DNA from: Anniella stebbinsi
Lineage: Eukaryota; Chordata; Lepidosauria; Squamata; Anniellidae
Reading direction: 5' to 3'
Assembly (NCBI GenBank): GCA_029215795.1
Contig: JARDYH010000002.1
Coordinates: 201,617,810-201,681,809 of the forward strand
DNA length: 64,000 bases
Below the pieces are notes generated by a model. The model was not told the origin of the DNA. It was given only the letters and a program-made list of their open reading frames with translations, and did no database searches. Each line of letters starts with the position of its first letter. The stretch's first letter is position 1. Positions 51,549 to 62,060 of the stretch are shown in pieces. The position numbers and the translations under genes were made by a program.

Positions 51549-52800
51549 AAGAAAAAAGAAAAAAGAGGGGAAAAGAATTCTTTTTTCTTCTTCAGATTTC
51601 TCTTTCCCTGTTTCAATTAAGGGCTAAGAACCTTTAAACAAAGGTTAGTGGGGGAATAATAGTCAAAAGGTTCAGGGCTCAAAGAGGAGAAAAATGCAAT
51701 TACATTTAATTAGTTTGATGACTAATGCTTACCCAGATTAATGGGGCAGTTGAAAGTTCAGCTCACTCAATCTGTCCCAATTTGTGCAGCAATTACTTGT
51801 TCTGTGGTTTGATACCTCGAGGTCTTAACCTTTCTCATTTGGGTCTTCAGCACCGCCATTCCCTAGCTCATCGTCATATGGATGGCATACAAATTCAAAA
51901 TAAGAATGTGTGCCGTTAATGAAAACGTGGTTAAGGATTCACTTGGCTTTGTGAAGAGACTTCTGACATTTTAGAAATCTAAACAGAATGGCAGTGGGTG
52001 GAGAAGATGGCATAGTGGCTCAGCTCACTCTAAGTCATAGTTAAGGGAATTTAACTGTGGTTTGGCATGATGGGCTGAGTTGACAAACCATGGCTTGTGC
52101 TCAACCATCCTGCAGGAATCAGAAGCCAGGATTTGAAGAGGACCATGCTTCTGAAAATGAAAAACAGAGGAGATGTGGTCTGTATGCTTTTCCAAAGCCA
52201 AATCACAAATGAAGCCTCATGCAGGGTCCAATTCTTGTTCTTATCATCCAGAGGGAAGTCCACTTTGCCTTGGGGAGTACCAGAAATGGTCTCGAGGGGG
52301 CTGATTCAGTTTGGACTTTGGCCAAATCCAATGCACATCCCTACTTTTTCCACAATCACTCAAAGTGCTTATTCAAACCTTATTTTAGTGTTGGCATAAC
52401 CAATACTGCAAGTACTGATTCAGCAACAACAGAGCAATATTCCACCCATACATATTACATAACCAATGTAAGTGAGTTGTACCCGCTTGTTGTTTTTTTA
52501 AAGAATCGTGATTTTGCAAAGGCAAGCCAAATTTTGGACCGCACAAAGAGGGATTCTATAACAGAGCTTTTCTACAAGAGACATTTATTGTGCACTTATC
52601 ATTCCCTACTCTTGGTGGTTTACACGTTCTTTAGACAATGTCATCATCCTCCAGTTTCATTTCTGTTTTTAAACAGCACTTTCGGCAAGTTTTTTTGGAG
52701 CGAGAGAAATATGGTATTATTTTGTGAAAATGAAGGAAAACACATAATTAAACTATTCTGCTATATCACAGTGCCACTTAGAGAAACCCAGAAAAGGAAA
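51549..52800. other. No recognisable element; contains the longest open frame
   Basis: A 241-residue plus-strand frame (52219-52944) is the longest in the window but has no motif, reads into the Harbinger-like element at 52809 and shows no plausible exon structure. I treat it as chance. No repeat recognised before 52809. Confidence 0.45.
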
Positions 52801-52808
52801 TACTCTTT

Positions 52809-53040
52809 GGCTGAATTCGGACAACACGACAGTCAATGGTGGGGTAATAATCAACTTTACAGTTGTTCATCTAGGGGGTGCTCCCCACACAACATGTTAA
52901 TAAATAATCAACTGTGGTGTGGATTAGGTTCAGAGCTGAGTTGACTATGGCAGCATTCGGACGACACAATAGTCAATACAACTGACGATTGTTTTCACCC
53001 CCCCCCCCCCAGTTGCTTATTGTGTCGTCCAAATTCAGCC
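52809..53040. mobile_element. Harbinger-like element (TTCGGACGACA family), short form, copy 4
   Basis: GGCTGAATTCGGACAACACG to TGTGTCGTCCAAATTCAGCC, 232 bp, with TTT on both sides (52806-52808 and 53041-53043). Nearly identical to 24479-24704, so one recent subfamily. C12 tract inside. Confidence 0.85.
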
Positions 53041-53121
53041 TTTGTGTAATGCTTGGATCTCAATTCTGCAACAAGACTGAGAGTAGATACAGCAGATTAA
53101 CAGTCTTGTGTAAAAAAAAAA

Positions 53122-53122
53122 G

Positions 53123-53157
<35 letters not shown>

Positions 53158-53170
53158 TACACACACACAT
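53122..53170. repeat. (TC)n(AC)n compound microsatellite
   Basis: TC run 53122-53142 joins an AC run to 53170. Confidence 0.95.
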
Positions 53171-53577
53171 ATATGCACATTTTCAACATAAAGCACACTG
53201 GCTAGCGCATTTGCACACAATGGCAGAAGACTTCTACCACTAGTGCAAGTGACTAACCCAAAAAAATGACAGCTTACCATGATGTGCAAAGCAAAGATCC
53301 TGGCTTGTTGTGCCCTTTACAGACCAGGATCATAAATCATAAAGTTTGTTCTTGGCTTACAAATCCTGACTTGTTTGGCAGCAACAAACCAGGGTCCCAT
53401 GTTCAGATGTCACAGTAAACATTAGTTTTCTGCTTAGTTTAGCTCTTCATACTAATGGGAGGAGCCAAGCAAGAGCAAACAGGGTGTGTACATAACCACG
53501 CAGCTCATGCACAGTAAAATAGGATTTGCCAGAATCCTGGATTACCATAGTCGCATGCAAACACACTGGCTGGGATC
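53171..53577. other. No recognisable element
   Basis: Nothing assigned. Confidence 0.4.
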
Positions 53578-54525
53578 AGAAGACAAGATAAGCAACAGTT
53601 GATTAATTAGGCAATCATCAGTTGCATTGCTTATCCTGTCATCTGGGAGGGACACACAATGCATGGTTGCCTAATTTACTGAATTAAGCAACAGATTAAA
53701 AAAAATGGGCTGCTCTGTTGCTTAGACAGAGACCTGTTGTTTATTTTGTCGTGTGGAGGGCTCCGTTGCTTAATTTGACATGTTGAGTGAGCTATTTCAG
53801 AAGCCCATAGAGAAAGTGCCTCAGCCACTCCTCTACAACTGGCAGAACTTGCAATGGCTGATGGGATAGACCTGGAAGGAGGGAGGGAGGAGCAACGGCC
53901 AGCTGGAAGGATGACGGGAGTTTGAGCCACTCGACAGGGGGGCAGGGCAATATGTCACCTGAGGAGTACCAGCAGCAACTGGGGGGGGGGGGACAATCGT
54001 CAGTTGTGTTGCTTATTGTGTTGTGTGGAGGGTAACATGCCACTCACAAACTACTGACGGTATGCTATTCCGCCCAAATAAGCAACTGAGAGAAACAACT
54101 GGTTTGCAAGTTGTTTAGCTTGAAGCCAACTGTTTAAAGTGTTATGTGGAGGGGTGAGTGGGTTAATAGCATGTGGTGAGTGGGTTAAAACCCAAGCCCA
54201 TAGAGGCAGGTGGCAAGAGCGACTAAAGCGGTGGCTGCCACTCTGCTACAACTGGTGCAACTTGCAGAGGCTGCTGGGATAGAATTGGGAGGGTGGGGAG
54301 AGGGGCAGGGGCTGTGTCAGTCAAATGTTGGGTTGACTATTAGTCCACTCAATGCCCGACCCAGCCACCCACAGTTGTGTAGGAACATGTTGTGTGGGGA
54401 GTACCCACAAAATAACCAGCTGTGAGTTGGCTACTCAACCCGCCATTGACTAATGTGTTGTCCGCATTCAGCCAGTGAGTTGCCTATTTTCCCCTCCATT
54501 GCTGAATGTGTCGTCTGAACGCGAC
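53578..54525. mobile_element. Composite of Harbinger-like palindromic units
   Basis: Begins GGCTGGGATCAGAAGACAAG ATAAGCAAC and ends CATTGCTGAATGTGTCGTCT GAAC. At least two cores contain CTACAACTGG followed by TTGCA and CTG(A/C)TGGGATAGA (53832-53876 and 54245-54285), and three internal end-like motifs (TTTTGTCGTGTGGAGGGCTC, ATTGTGTTGTGTGGAGGGTA, AATGTGTTGTCCGCATTCAG) break it up. It looks like two or more related elements inserted in one another. Individual boundaries are not resolved. Confidence 0.65.
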
Positions 54526-54544
54526 TATTGTGCTCACTCAATGG

Positions 54545-54672
54545 GTTAGTTCCAGATTTATGCTGTATCAACTGCAGTGATGGAAGTGGACTTCTCTGTC
54601 ACCTCCTTCTCATGTCAGCCCCTCCCAATCCCATGAAAATGCAACAGAATCCTGCTTGGTGTAGATCTGACC
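54545..54672. mobile_element. Palindromic MITE (AGATCTACACCA family), diverged
   Basis: Right end TCCTGCTTGGTGTAGATCTG ACC is clear; the left end (AGTTCCAGATTTATGCTG) is eroded. Confidence 0.5.
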
Positions 54673-55238
54673 AGAGAGTCAGGAGACCCTGCTGAATGGG
54701 GTAGCAGTGGTATGGGGGAGGGTCCCAAAAACTGAGCAGAAGGATCTTCCAGGAGTGGAGCCCTTTCTATTGCAGAAGGTCCCTTCCTCTCATAGAAGGC
54801 AGGCCCTGGATCCAACCTCTTAACCATATAACAGATCAACGGTTTTGGGAAGCACACTTGTGTCTTCTTCCAATCATCATCCTTATGCTAGTGAAGACCT
54901 ACAACTGTATATTGAACCCTGAGCTACACCATAGAAGGTCAAATCAGAACAAATTTCAGCCTTGTAAAAAAGTGGTAAATGCAGCTCCATGTTAGGATGC
55001 ATTTGTCTTTACATTTTTATCCAGCAAGATTTATATTATAATGACTATGTATTTCAGTTATACAAAGTAGAGGAATTGCCTTATTTCTTAATCAACCTCA
55101 CAGTTGATAGGGATGGTGGTGGAAGCTAATGGGAAATTTAATGCAACAGGAATCCCTGAAGACCCATTAGCTCCCAGCCACCAGGTGTCACAAGTTATTA
55201 GATTTTATTGCCTCATATCTCACTATCAAACTACTATA
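54673..55238. other. No recognisable element
   Basis: Nothing assigned. Confidence 0.4.
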
Positions 55239-55246
55239 CATTCAAT

Positions 55247-55566
55247 TAGGCTGACCATATGAAAAAGAGGACAGGGCTCATGTAACTTTAACAGTTGTAG
55301 AGAATAGGGAATTTCAGCTGGCGTCATTTGTATACAATTCGCACCTGGTGAAATTCCCTCCTCGTTACAACAGTTAAAGCTGCAGGGGCCCTGCCCTCTT
55401 TTGTATATGGTCACTCTAGTATAGTGCATGCAACTTTAATTGCTGTGATGAAGTGGGAATTTCACCAGGAACTAACTGCATACAAATGATGCCGGCTGAA
55501 ATTCCCTTTTCTTTGCAACTGTTAAAGTTACATGAGCCCTGTCCTCCTTTTCATATGGTCACCCTA
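55247..55566. mobile_element. hAT-like palindromic element (GACCATATG family), copy 8
   Basis: 320 bp, TAGGCTGACCATATGAAAAA to ATATGGTCACCCTA. Flanks CATTCAAT (55239-55246) and CATTTAAT (55567-55574) agree at 7 of 8. Confidence 0.93.
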
Positions 55567-55574
55567 CATTTAAT

Positions 55575-57057
55575 ACTATACATAGTCGGCTCCAGTTCCC
55601 AAGGAAGATGGAAAAAAACACTGCCATTAGTTAACAGCAAAGTAAGGAATTTTCTGTTTGTAATTTTAGAATTATATTAAGGGATAGGGTGAAGTGAATT
55701 AGAGCTGTGTTAATGAAATGGATACTCCATTGCTAGTCATCAGTCCCTTTTGATTCAACACAGCCTCCATGTTGGCTGCTCCTTATCAGGCTTTTTTCTC
55801 ACCAGCTACATTTGGAACATGACTGTAAATGTAAATATAGTAATTGAAAACCACACCCCTCAAAAATGGCAACGAGATACACATTTTTAAAAAGTCCACT
55901 ACAAAATTAAAGTGCCACAGAGCTGTTGGAGAAACAAGGGTTCAGGGCACTAAAAGCTGAGGAAAAATAATGTTCCAGCAGTAGTTAGTCTGGAACTGAA
56001 GGCTTATGTTGCTTGAGCTCCCAAAGCCCCACTCAAAGCTCAGCTGCAATTTATCACAAGCCCACCAGCAAAAGTCCTACTTGTGATGAGCCCTGCTCCC
56101 AAGGAGGCCTTTACTCTTAAGGAGTCTTTTTCTGTAAGTCGGGACTCCTTCACCTGGTCACAGTCATAACCTATACCTTCAGGTGCCAGCATCCCCCTCT
56201 GATTCAAGAACAGAGTTTTCCAACCATGGAAGGGAAAGATCTGAAGCCCTCTTTCCAGGTAGCGCAGGACTTTCTTGGTCAGACCCAGGGTCCACTGAAG
56301 TGTCATGTTTCCTTGGGCTATCCACCTCAGGAGATTCTAGCTCATCCTCTGAAGAGGATTCCTCCAGGGAGGGCATGACAAAAGGTAATCATGTTCTCTG
56401 TATGAAGACTTGTGGAGGAGGTTGTACATCACTCAGAAATTTCTTTAATGTAAGTGATTTCTAAATATCATTAAATAAATAAGAGAGCAATCCAATGGTC
56501 CCTAGGTGAGCATCCCAGGGACCATAGGATGGCTCAAGTTCCCCCTTCTGAGGTCAAAGAAAGCACTCCAACTTCAGGAGAAGGAGTCAAAGATTAGACA
56601 CCCAAGCCCCTCACAGCTGGCATGGAGGGCATCATGCCAACTGCCTCTCTGAGGTTGGAAAATCAATCTTGGAGAGGGAGTAAGGAGTTGTTCCAGTGGA
56701 TGAGGTGGGGAGGGGAGGAGACCAGAAAGGCCAGGATACAATTAACACTGAGCCTCCTTCAGGTACTTACTTTCCCTCCCCTTCCAAAGTGGAATAACTG
56801 GGGGAAGAAGCAGGAGATGTGAGGAGGTTCACGTTGTGATCAAAATGACACACAAACTTCCATGAGTGGCCAGTCATGAGCATGCTATAAATTTTTGTTT
56901 AGAGGAGCCCACAGCCCCTATACTGAAATCAGTTTCATCTCACTTTTGTTCAGCTCCTTCCCTAGTTAGTGTATTGCATGGGCCAGGCTGTAGAAAAGCC
57001 TTGTCTGTTTTTAAAAACTGGAGGACTGATTGGTGCCATTTAGCTTCTTTTATAGTG
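55575..57057. other. No recognisable element
   Basis: About 1.5 kb, the largest block without an identified repeat. Overlapping frames on both strands at 56040-56464 are serine/glutamate-rich by composition (GAAGAGGATTCCTC region), with no motif and no splice context. Confidence 0.35.
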
Positions 57058-57128
57058 GAATAGATGCTTACTCAGAAGTGAACCCCATTCAGTGGGAACT
57101 AACTTCCACGAAAGTGGATTGCTGTCTT
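57058..57128. mobile_element. Short palindromic MITE, diverged (AATCCTATGCATG family)
   Basis: ATGCTTACTCAGAAGTGAAC CCCATTCAGTGGGAACTAAC, right end eroded. Confidence 0.5.
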
Positions 57129-57800
57129 TGTTTCCTTTGTTTAATTTCCTTTTATTTCTGGCTACCTGTATTTATAGCAAGACATGGCAATATGGTGTGG
57201 GTGTAGGTGTGAGGTAGACATTTACTCACATATATTTTTCATCTATAAATCCAACCAACAGCACTGACTTCTACTGCCCCTTGGATCAATGTCCCTGATG
57301 TTATGGTGCTTCGTCCCTCCCACCAGTTGCCCCCCCTTCTCCCTATGCACAAGGAATACTGGGACTTGTGGTTCTTGAGAGAACATGTTGTATAGAGAAG
57401 GCCAAATCTCTCCGTCTTTCAAATTACAAGTTCTGGTTTAATTGCACAAGCAGACACTCCCTACTCTCAAGAAGGGCCTGGGTCAGCAACAACTCACTAT
57501 TCCATAATGTTGCTCATTCTGCTCTAACACTGCTTCTCTGCTTGGCTGCAGCAAACCTTACAAGACCTGGGCAACAGGGACAGAGACAGAGGGAAATAAG
57601 TTTCCAAGAATATCCTCAAATGTGAACTTCCATTTAGGCTCCATTTATTTCTCTCTTGGTAATGGGATCGTAGCCTGGTCCGGGGTTGGATCTCCGTGTC
57701 CCAGTAAAATGTAGCCCTTTTCCCTTGCATGTTTAGGTCCTAATTCAACCTCACATATCTCCAAGTGGGCTGGAAAAAGACCCTGTTTGAAACCTTGGAG
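57129..57800. other. No recognisable element
   Basis: Nothing assigned. Confidence 0.4.
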
Positions 57801-57805
57801 AACTT

Positions 57806-58292
57806 GGCAGCATTCGGACAACACTTTAGGCAACAGAGGGGGAAATAGCATACCGACCATGCATTATTTTGGCGGCGGTACCCGCCACACAACATGTTGC
57901 CCCTCTCCCCGTCATGCTGCTGAAAGTCCCGGCATCCTTCTGGGCTGCTGCGTCTCCTCCCTCCCACTTCCCTCAGTCCTCCAGCCATATCCCAGCATGC
58001 ACCGCAAGTTCTGCCAGCTGTAACAGAGCAGCCAGGGTTTTTTTGGCTGCTCTGGCAGGCGAACTCTATAGCCAAACAGAATGGTACATGGAGAGAGGGG
58101 AGTTCCCTCCACACAACACTTTAAACAACGGAGTTTGGGATAAACAACATGCAGGCCCATTGTTTAAGTGCCCCAAATAGCGTACTGTCAGTTGTGTGTG
58201 CGTTGTGTGTTGCCCTCCACACGACACAATAAGCAACAAAACTGACAATTGTTCTTCCCCCACGTTGATTATCATGTCATCTGAATGCTGCC
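57806..58292. mobile_element. Harbinger-like element (TTCGGACGACA family), copy 5
   Basis: GGCAGCATTCGGACAACACT to ATGTCATCTGAATGCTGCC, 487 bp, with CTT on both sides (57803-57805 and 58293-58295). Internal mirrored ends (GCCACACAACATGTTGCCCC, CCTCCACACGACACAATAAG). The core CATCCCAGCATGCACCGCAA is shared in inverted order with 14768-15276. Frames over it are not genes. Confidence 0.8.
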
Positions 58293-58296
58293 CTTT

Positions 58297-58375
58297 TATC
58301 AGTCACTGAAGACAGCACCAAACTGGATGGATCAATAGTCTGACTCACTATAAGGCAGCTTCCTCTATTGTTCTG
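58297..58375 (+). mobile_element. tRNA-Ala-type SINE, 3' part
   Basis: AACTGGATGGATCAATAGTC TGACTCACTATAAGGCAGCT TCCTCTATTG; the tRNA-like head is missing. Confidence 0.7.
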
Positions 58376-58379
58376 CTGT

Positions 58380-58465
58380 ATCCCAGCCTTCCCCAACCTG
58401 ATGTCCTCCAAATGTGTTGGACTGCAGCAACTCCCATGATGCCTAGCTAGCATGGCCATTGGGAA
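58380..58465. mobile_element. ACTCCCAT-type palindromic MITE, left half
   Basis: CAACCTGATGTCCTCCAAAT GTGTTGGACTGCAGCAACTC CCATGATG. Confidence 0.65.
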
Positions 58466-58564
58466 GGAGGCAGGGTGCTATAGCCAAACAGTTCCAGCTT
58501 GCAAGGTAGAGAGATTGCCTTCCTTCTGCTCAACCCTGATAGGTGATGGTCAATGGGTAATCAG

Positions 58565-58877
58565 TAGGGCTCTGCACAGCCCCCCCCCCCAATTTGCCTC
58601 AGAGGCCAATTTGGAATTTCAGAATCAGACTCAATTCAACTCGGGGTGCTTCAGAACCTCCCCATCCCACTTTGGATTCAGTTTGTAGTGTTGCAAACTA
58701 CAGCAGGCCAGAGCTGCCCTCTTTCTTAAAGACGGCAGCTCTCTGGAGGATGGGCGGCTTGCTTGCATGAGCGGAGGCTTCAGGTAAGTCCTGTGAGAAG
58801 GTGAGTTTGGGACAGCAACTGGCCATCAGGGTTTGGGACTGATTCAGGGTTTGGGACCCAGGTGGTGTACACCCCTA
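58565..58877. mobile_element. TAGNGCTG-type hAT-like element
   Basis: TAGGGCTCTGCACAGCC to GGTGTACACCCCTA, 313 bp. Flanks GTAATCAG (58557-58564) and GTGATCAG (58878-58885) agree at 7 of 8. A C10 tract follows the left end. Contains GTAGTGTTGCAAACTACA, a small palindrome. Confidence 0.75.
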
Positions 58878-58885
58878 GTGATCAG

Positions 58886-59857
58886 TTGCTACAGGCTGGT
58901 CTTAACCTCTTTGAAGTTAGCAACCTAGAATGTGTGGAATTTTCTGGGAAGCCGCAAATTCCCATTGATCCAAGGTCAGAATGAGATGAAGGGGCTGGAA
59001 TGAAGTGATACAACTGCCAAATTAACACACCTTGGATGCTTGCTGCTGCCTCACCCTGATGCCTGCTTAATAAACAGCTGATTGCAAAGACAGCACAAGT
59101 CCCCAGTGCTCTGAAGAAGGAGCCTGATCAGAAAAGTCTGACTTGGGGGAAAAAAGAGGAATGATCCAAACAGTGTTACTGTTTGGATCATTTGTTCTGT
59201 GGTGCTTTCACAACAATGTTCCATTCTTGGAGTGACTCAGTGACAATTATTTCATCAGACTGTCTGCTTCCTTGGGTTCATAATGTGAGACAGATGCTTG
59301 TTAGTGTATAGATAAACTGCCATGTTTACAGCCAGAATATGAGTTGCACACCCCACAGGAAGCCCACCTTTTTATTGACCTCCACCTACCATTTCCTGGT
59401 CTTCTCTGAGAACCAAGAAGAACCCAAATCTCTTTATTATTTTGCATGTATTCCCACTGCACTTGACCATGGCAATTACAGGTAATATATCGGCAACTGC
59501 TGCATGTATAATTCAACGTAAGGAGGAAAATAAAATCCATTTGGATGACCGTTGCCTCTGGACTCCCTTAAAAGATGGTACCAACGCTGTTGCTTTAGAT
59601 AGCATTTTAAGAATTAAGCATTTTATATTGGAATTATGCAGTTTCATTTAAGTGTAGGAGAAAGTCTCAACTGATCTAGCTGTACAAAACAGAAAACTCA
59701 CTTCATCAAATGCACTAAGCCAAGCATTTCTTAAAACATAATGAAGTAATATTTCCTCATTAGTGTCATCACTATGTAATATACAACTACAGGGCATTAA
59801 AAAAACAAAACAATGCCTCCTTGTTTTGGAAAAGCCCTGCAATATAACATGAATCTC
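58886..59857. other. No recognisable element; one perfect hairpin
   Basis: At 59160-59192, 14-bp perfect arms (AATGATCCAAACAG / CTGTTTGGATCATT) surround a five-base loop TGTTA. The rest is unassigned, including an AT-rich stretch at 59440-59660 with a 69-residue frame that lacks motifs. Confidence 0.5.
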
Positions 59858-59881
59858 AGAGAGAGAGAGAGAGAGAGAGAG
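59858..59881. repeat. (GA)n microsatellite
   Basis: About 12 GA units. Confidence 0.95.
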
Positions 59882-60107
59882 GAAACCACTATGTTTCCTC
59901 ATATTTCCTTAAAAATAATAGATGGGAATAAGGGCAGAGAAGTGAATGATTGATTGCTAAAGGTGTAATTCAATCACAAGGTAATCTGATGGTATCTCAA
60001 CATGGACAAGATTTCCCTCTGGAAGTTTATAATATTAGCAACCTTCAGCTGAATTATAGCTTGAGCATTAGTCTCTTCTATCTGTATTTCTATAACACAG
60101 TAATGAA

Positions 60108-60506
60108 TAGGGTGACCATATTTGGGAAACCAAACCAGGGGACACCCAGTGTGGGGGGTGGGAATGCTGCTTTCCGGGGCCTCTGGAAAGCACGTCATTC
60201 CCCCTGCCACCTTAAAAGCCCCAATTGGAGGGGAAAGCATGTCATTTCAACTCCTCGCCCTCGTTCTAATTGGGGCCTTTTCTATAATGTCCGGGAATGA
60301 CATGCTTTCCCCTTTAAGGTCCCGATTGGAGCAGTGGGGGGGGGGGGGGAATGATGCACCTCCAGAAAGCACATCATCCCCCTGCCATGCTAATAGAGGC
60401 CTTAAAGGAGAAAGCGTGCTATTCCAGGACATTATAGTAAATTACCGAACATCCCCCCCGACACCCAGGATAGAACAAAAACCAGGACAAATCCGGGGAA
60501 ACCCTG
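60108..60506. mobile_element. Palindromic TAGGGTGACCATATTT element
   Basis: Left TAGGGTGACCATATTTGGGA AACC. The middle has mirrored AAGCATGTCATTTCAA / GGGAATGACATGCTTTCCCC and repeated CCCGATTGGAGCAG / CCCCAATTGGAGGGG segments. The right side has CAGGACAAATCCGGGGAAAC. The right terminus is not exact. Confidence 0.6.
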
Positions 60507-60592
60507 AAAGTATGCATACATAATATATACATACATTGTCATTACAATGTAATGCCATTACTTGCATGAAGGGGCATCACATTAGGGTGGCC

Positions 60593-60976
60593 ACTTATGA
60601 ATTGTCCCCACCAAAAACAGAGGAAATGCATCACCAAAAAAGAGGATGAAAGAGAACACCGTTTTTCATAAGATTTGCTTATGCAAATCTTTGCATAAAT
60701 TTGTACAGATGCAAATTTAGAAATATTATTATTATAATTTAAATAGAAATATTGCACATCCCACCATCGTGCTCAGTCTGCTCTCCAGGTAACACTGATG
60801 GGCAGCTTCAAGGCCTGTGCTGCTCTCCCTTCTTATGGCTTTTTATCTTTAAATCGGACTTGGCCTGGCCTGAACTACCCTTCAAATAGAGAACACCTTC
60901 AAAACAGAGGACAGTCCTTTGGCAGCCCCTCAAATAAAGAGGCATCCTCTGAAAAAAGGGGCCCATGGCCACCCTG
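60593..60976. mobile_element. hAT-like non-autonomous element (GGTGGCCA family), copy 2
   Basis: TAGGGTGGCCACTTATGAAT to GCCCATGGCCACCCTG, 384 bp. Flanks CATCACAT (60585-60592) and AATCACAT (60977-60984) agree at 7 of 8. Shares its interior with 989-1394 (GGAAATGCATCACC, TTCAAATAGAG, CCTCTGAAAAAAGGG). Confidence 0.85.
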
Positions 60977-61166
60977 AATCACATGCATCAAGGGCCTGCA
61001 ATGTCATGCCACCAGCCCTGCCATCCACATGTTACCTTGATCACCCAGGGTTCCAGGCCCCATGGAAGTTTCCGTGCATAGGCTTCCACAACACATATGC
61101 CCATGTGAATGCAAGGCCCAAGGAAGCTGTGTTTCATTGGGGTGGGGCCAGAGGCACATCCTTGTA

Positions 61167-61245
61167 GCCAGTGGAAGCTGGTGGCTCCAATGTCAGTGGG
61201 GTGATGAATCTGCTCTGGGTTTCAGTCAGAATCTTTAAGGGGCTC
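61167..61245. mobile_element. TGGAGGCTGGTGGC-type MITE, left half
   Basis: CAGTGGAAGCTGGTGGCTCC, then GGGTTTCAGTCAGAATC. Only one arm of the palindrome at 46897-47115. Confidence 0.6.
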
Positions 61246-61656
61246 TCCAAGATACTATCTATCTATCCTTACTTCTTTGGAGTCCAATCCTATGGCATGT
61301 ACCCTAGGTACCCATATGCCTCCAAACCCAGAGGCTTACACCTCTGACTTTGCATTTAAGGTAGACGGGTGAATTTGCCCATCTAGCAGAGGTTTTGGGG
61401 AGGGAAGGACCGGGGATTCCTGGGGACACCTCATAGCCCTACATCCGAAGTCTTCTCCCCTCCCTGCCCTGGGAATGCCCCCTTTTCACCCCCTATGAAC
61501 TCACGTTTGCAAGCTCATAGCAGCAGCCAACATGGTTCTTTCTGGGCTGGCTGGGAAGGGGCAGGGAACATACTTTCCTTTTTTTTGAGCTTGAAGCCAG
61601 GAAACTGAAATAGCCTATGACCCCCAGACACTATTTAAAGGACAAAGGATTGCACT
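61246..61656. other. No recognisable element
   Basis: Nothing assigned. Confidence 0.4.
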
Positions 61657-61676
61657 AGAAGAAGAAGAAGAAGAAG

Positions 61677-61708
<32 letters not shown>

Positions 61709-61830
61709 TTTAATAGCCTGCTTTTCAGGGAAAACACAAAGCAAACTACAATTTAATTAAAAATGAAAAATACATAAATTAACCCCCAAAACAATCTTTA
61801 TTACATAAATAATTAAAACAACAAACAAAA
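61657..61830 (-). mobile_element. (GAA)n array next to a degenerate LINE 3' tip
   Basis: About 16 GAA units at 61657-61706, followed by TATTTAATAGCCTGCTTTTC AGGG, which on the minus strand resembles an eroded L2-type terminus with the array as its tail. Confidence 0.55.
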
Positions 61831-61907
61831 CAGCTGCAGATACTGTTAGTTGAAAGCACAATACACTAAACTTAATGAAATGCAGACTGGAATAAATCCT
61901 CCTAAAG

Positions 61908-62060
61908 TAGGGTGGCCATATGGAAAGGAGGACAGGGCTTCTGTATCTTTAACAGTTGTAGAGAAATTTCAGCAGGTGTCATTTGCATGCATGCAGCACC
62001 TAGTGAAATTCCCTCTTCATCCCAACAGTGAAAGTTGCAGGAGCCCTGCCCTCTTGACCG
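61908..62060. mobile_element. hAT-like element (GACCATATG family), left half only (copy 9)
   Basis: TAGGGTGGCCATATGGAAAG to GCAGGAGCCCTGCCCTCTTG. Stops after the first sub-unit, then ACCGGATGCAAAAAAGGGCA GGG. May be a single-unit form or a deletion. Confidence 0.7.

Noticed and set aside
52219..52944. 241-residue plus-strand open frame, the longest in the window
   Set aside because: No domain motif, compositional drift along its length, and its last third reads into the Harbinger-like element at 52809-53040. No splice or promoter context.
8257..55680. Recurring peptide 'CNFNCCDEEGISPGTNCIQMTLAEIPFSLQLLKL' in many frames
   Set aside because: It appears wherever the 320-bp hAT-like palindrome occurs, on both strands. 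Shared DNA, not shared protein.
55575..57057. Serine/glutamate-rich frames around 56180-56460 as an exon
   Set aside because: Overlapping frames on both strands, no splice-consistent boundaries recognised, no motif. Comparative data would be needed to reopen this.
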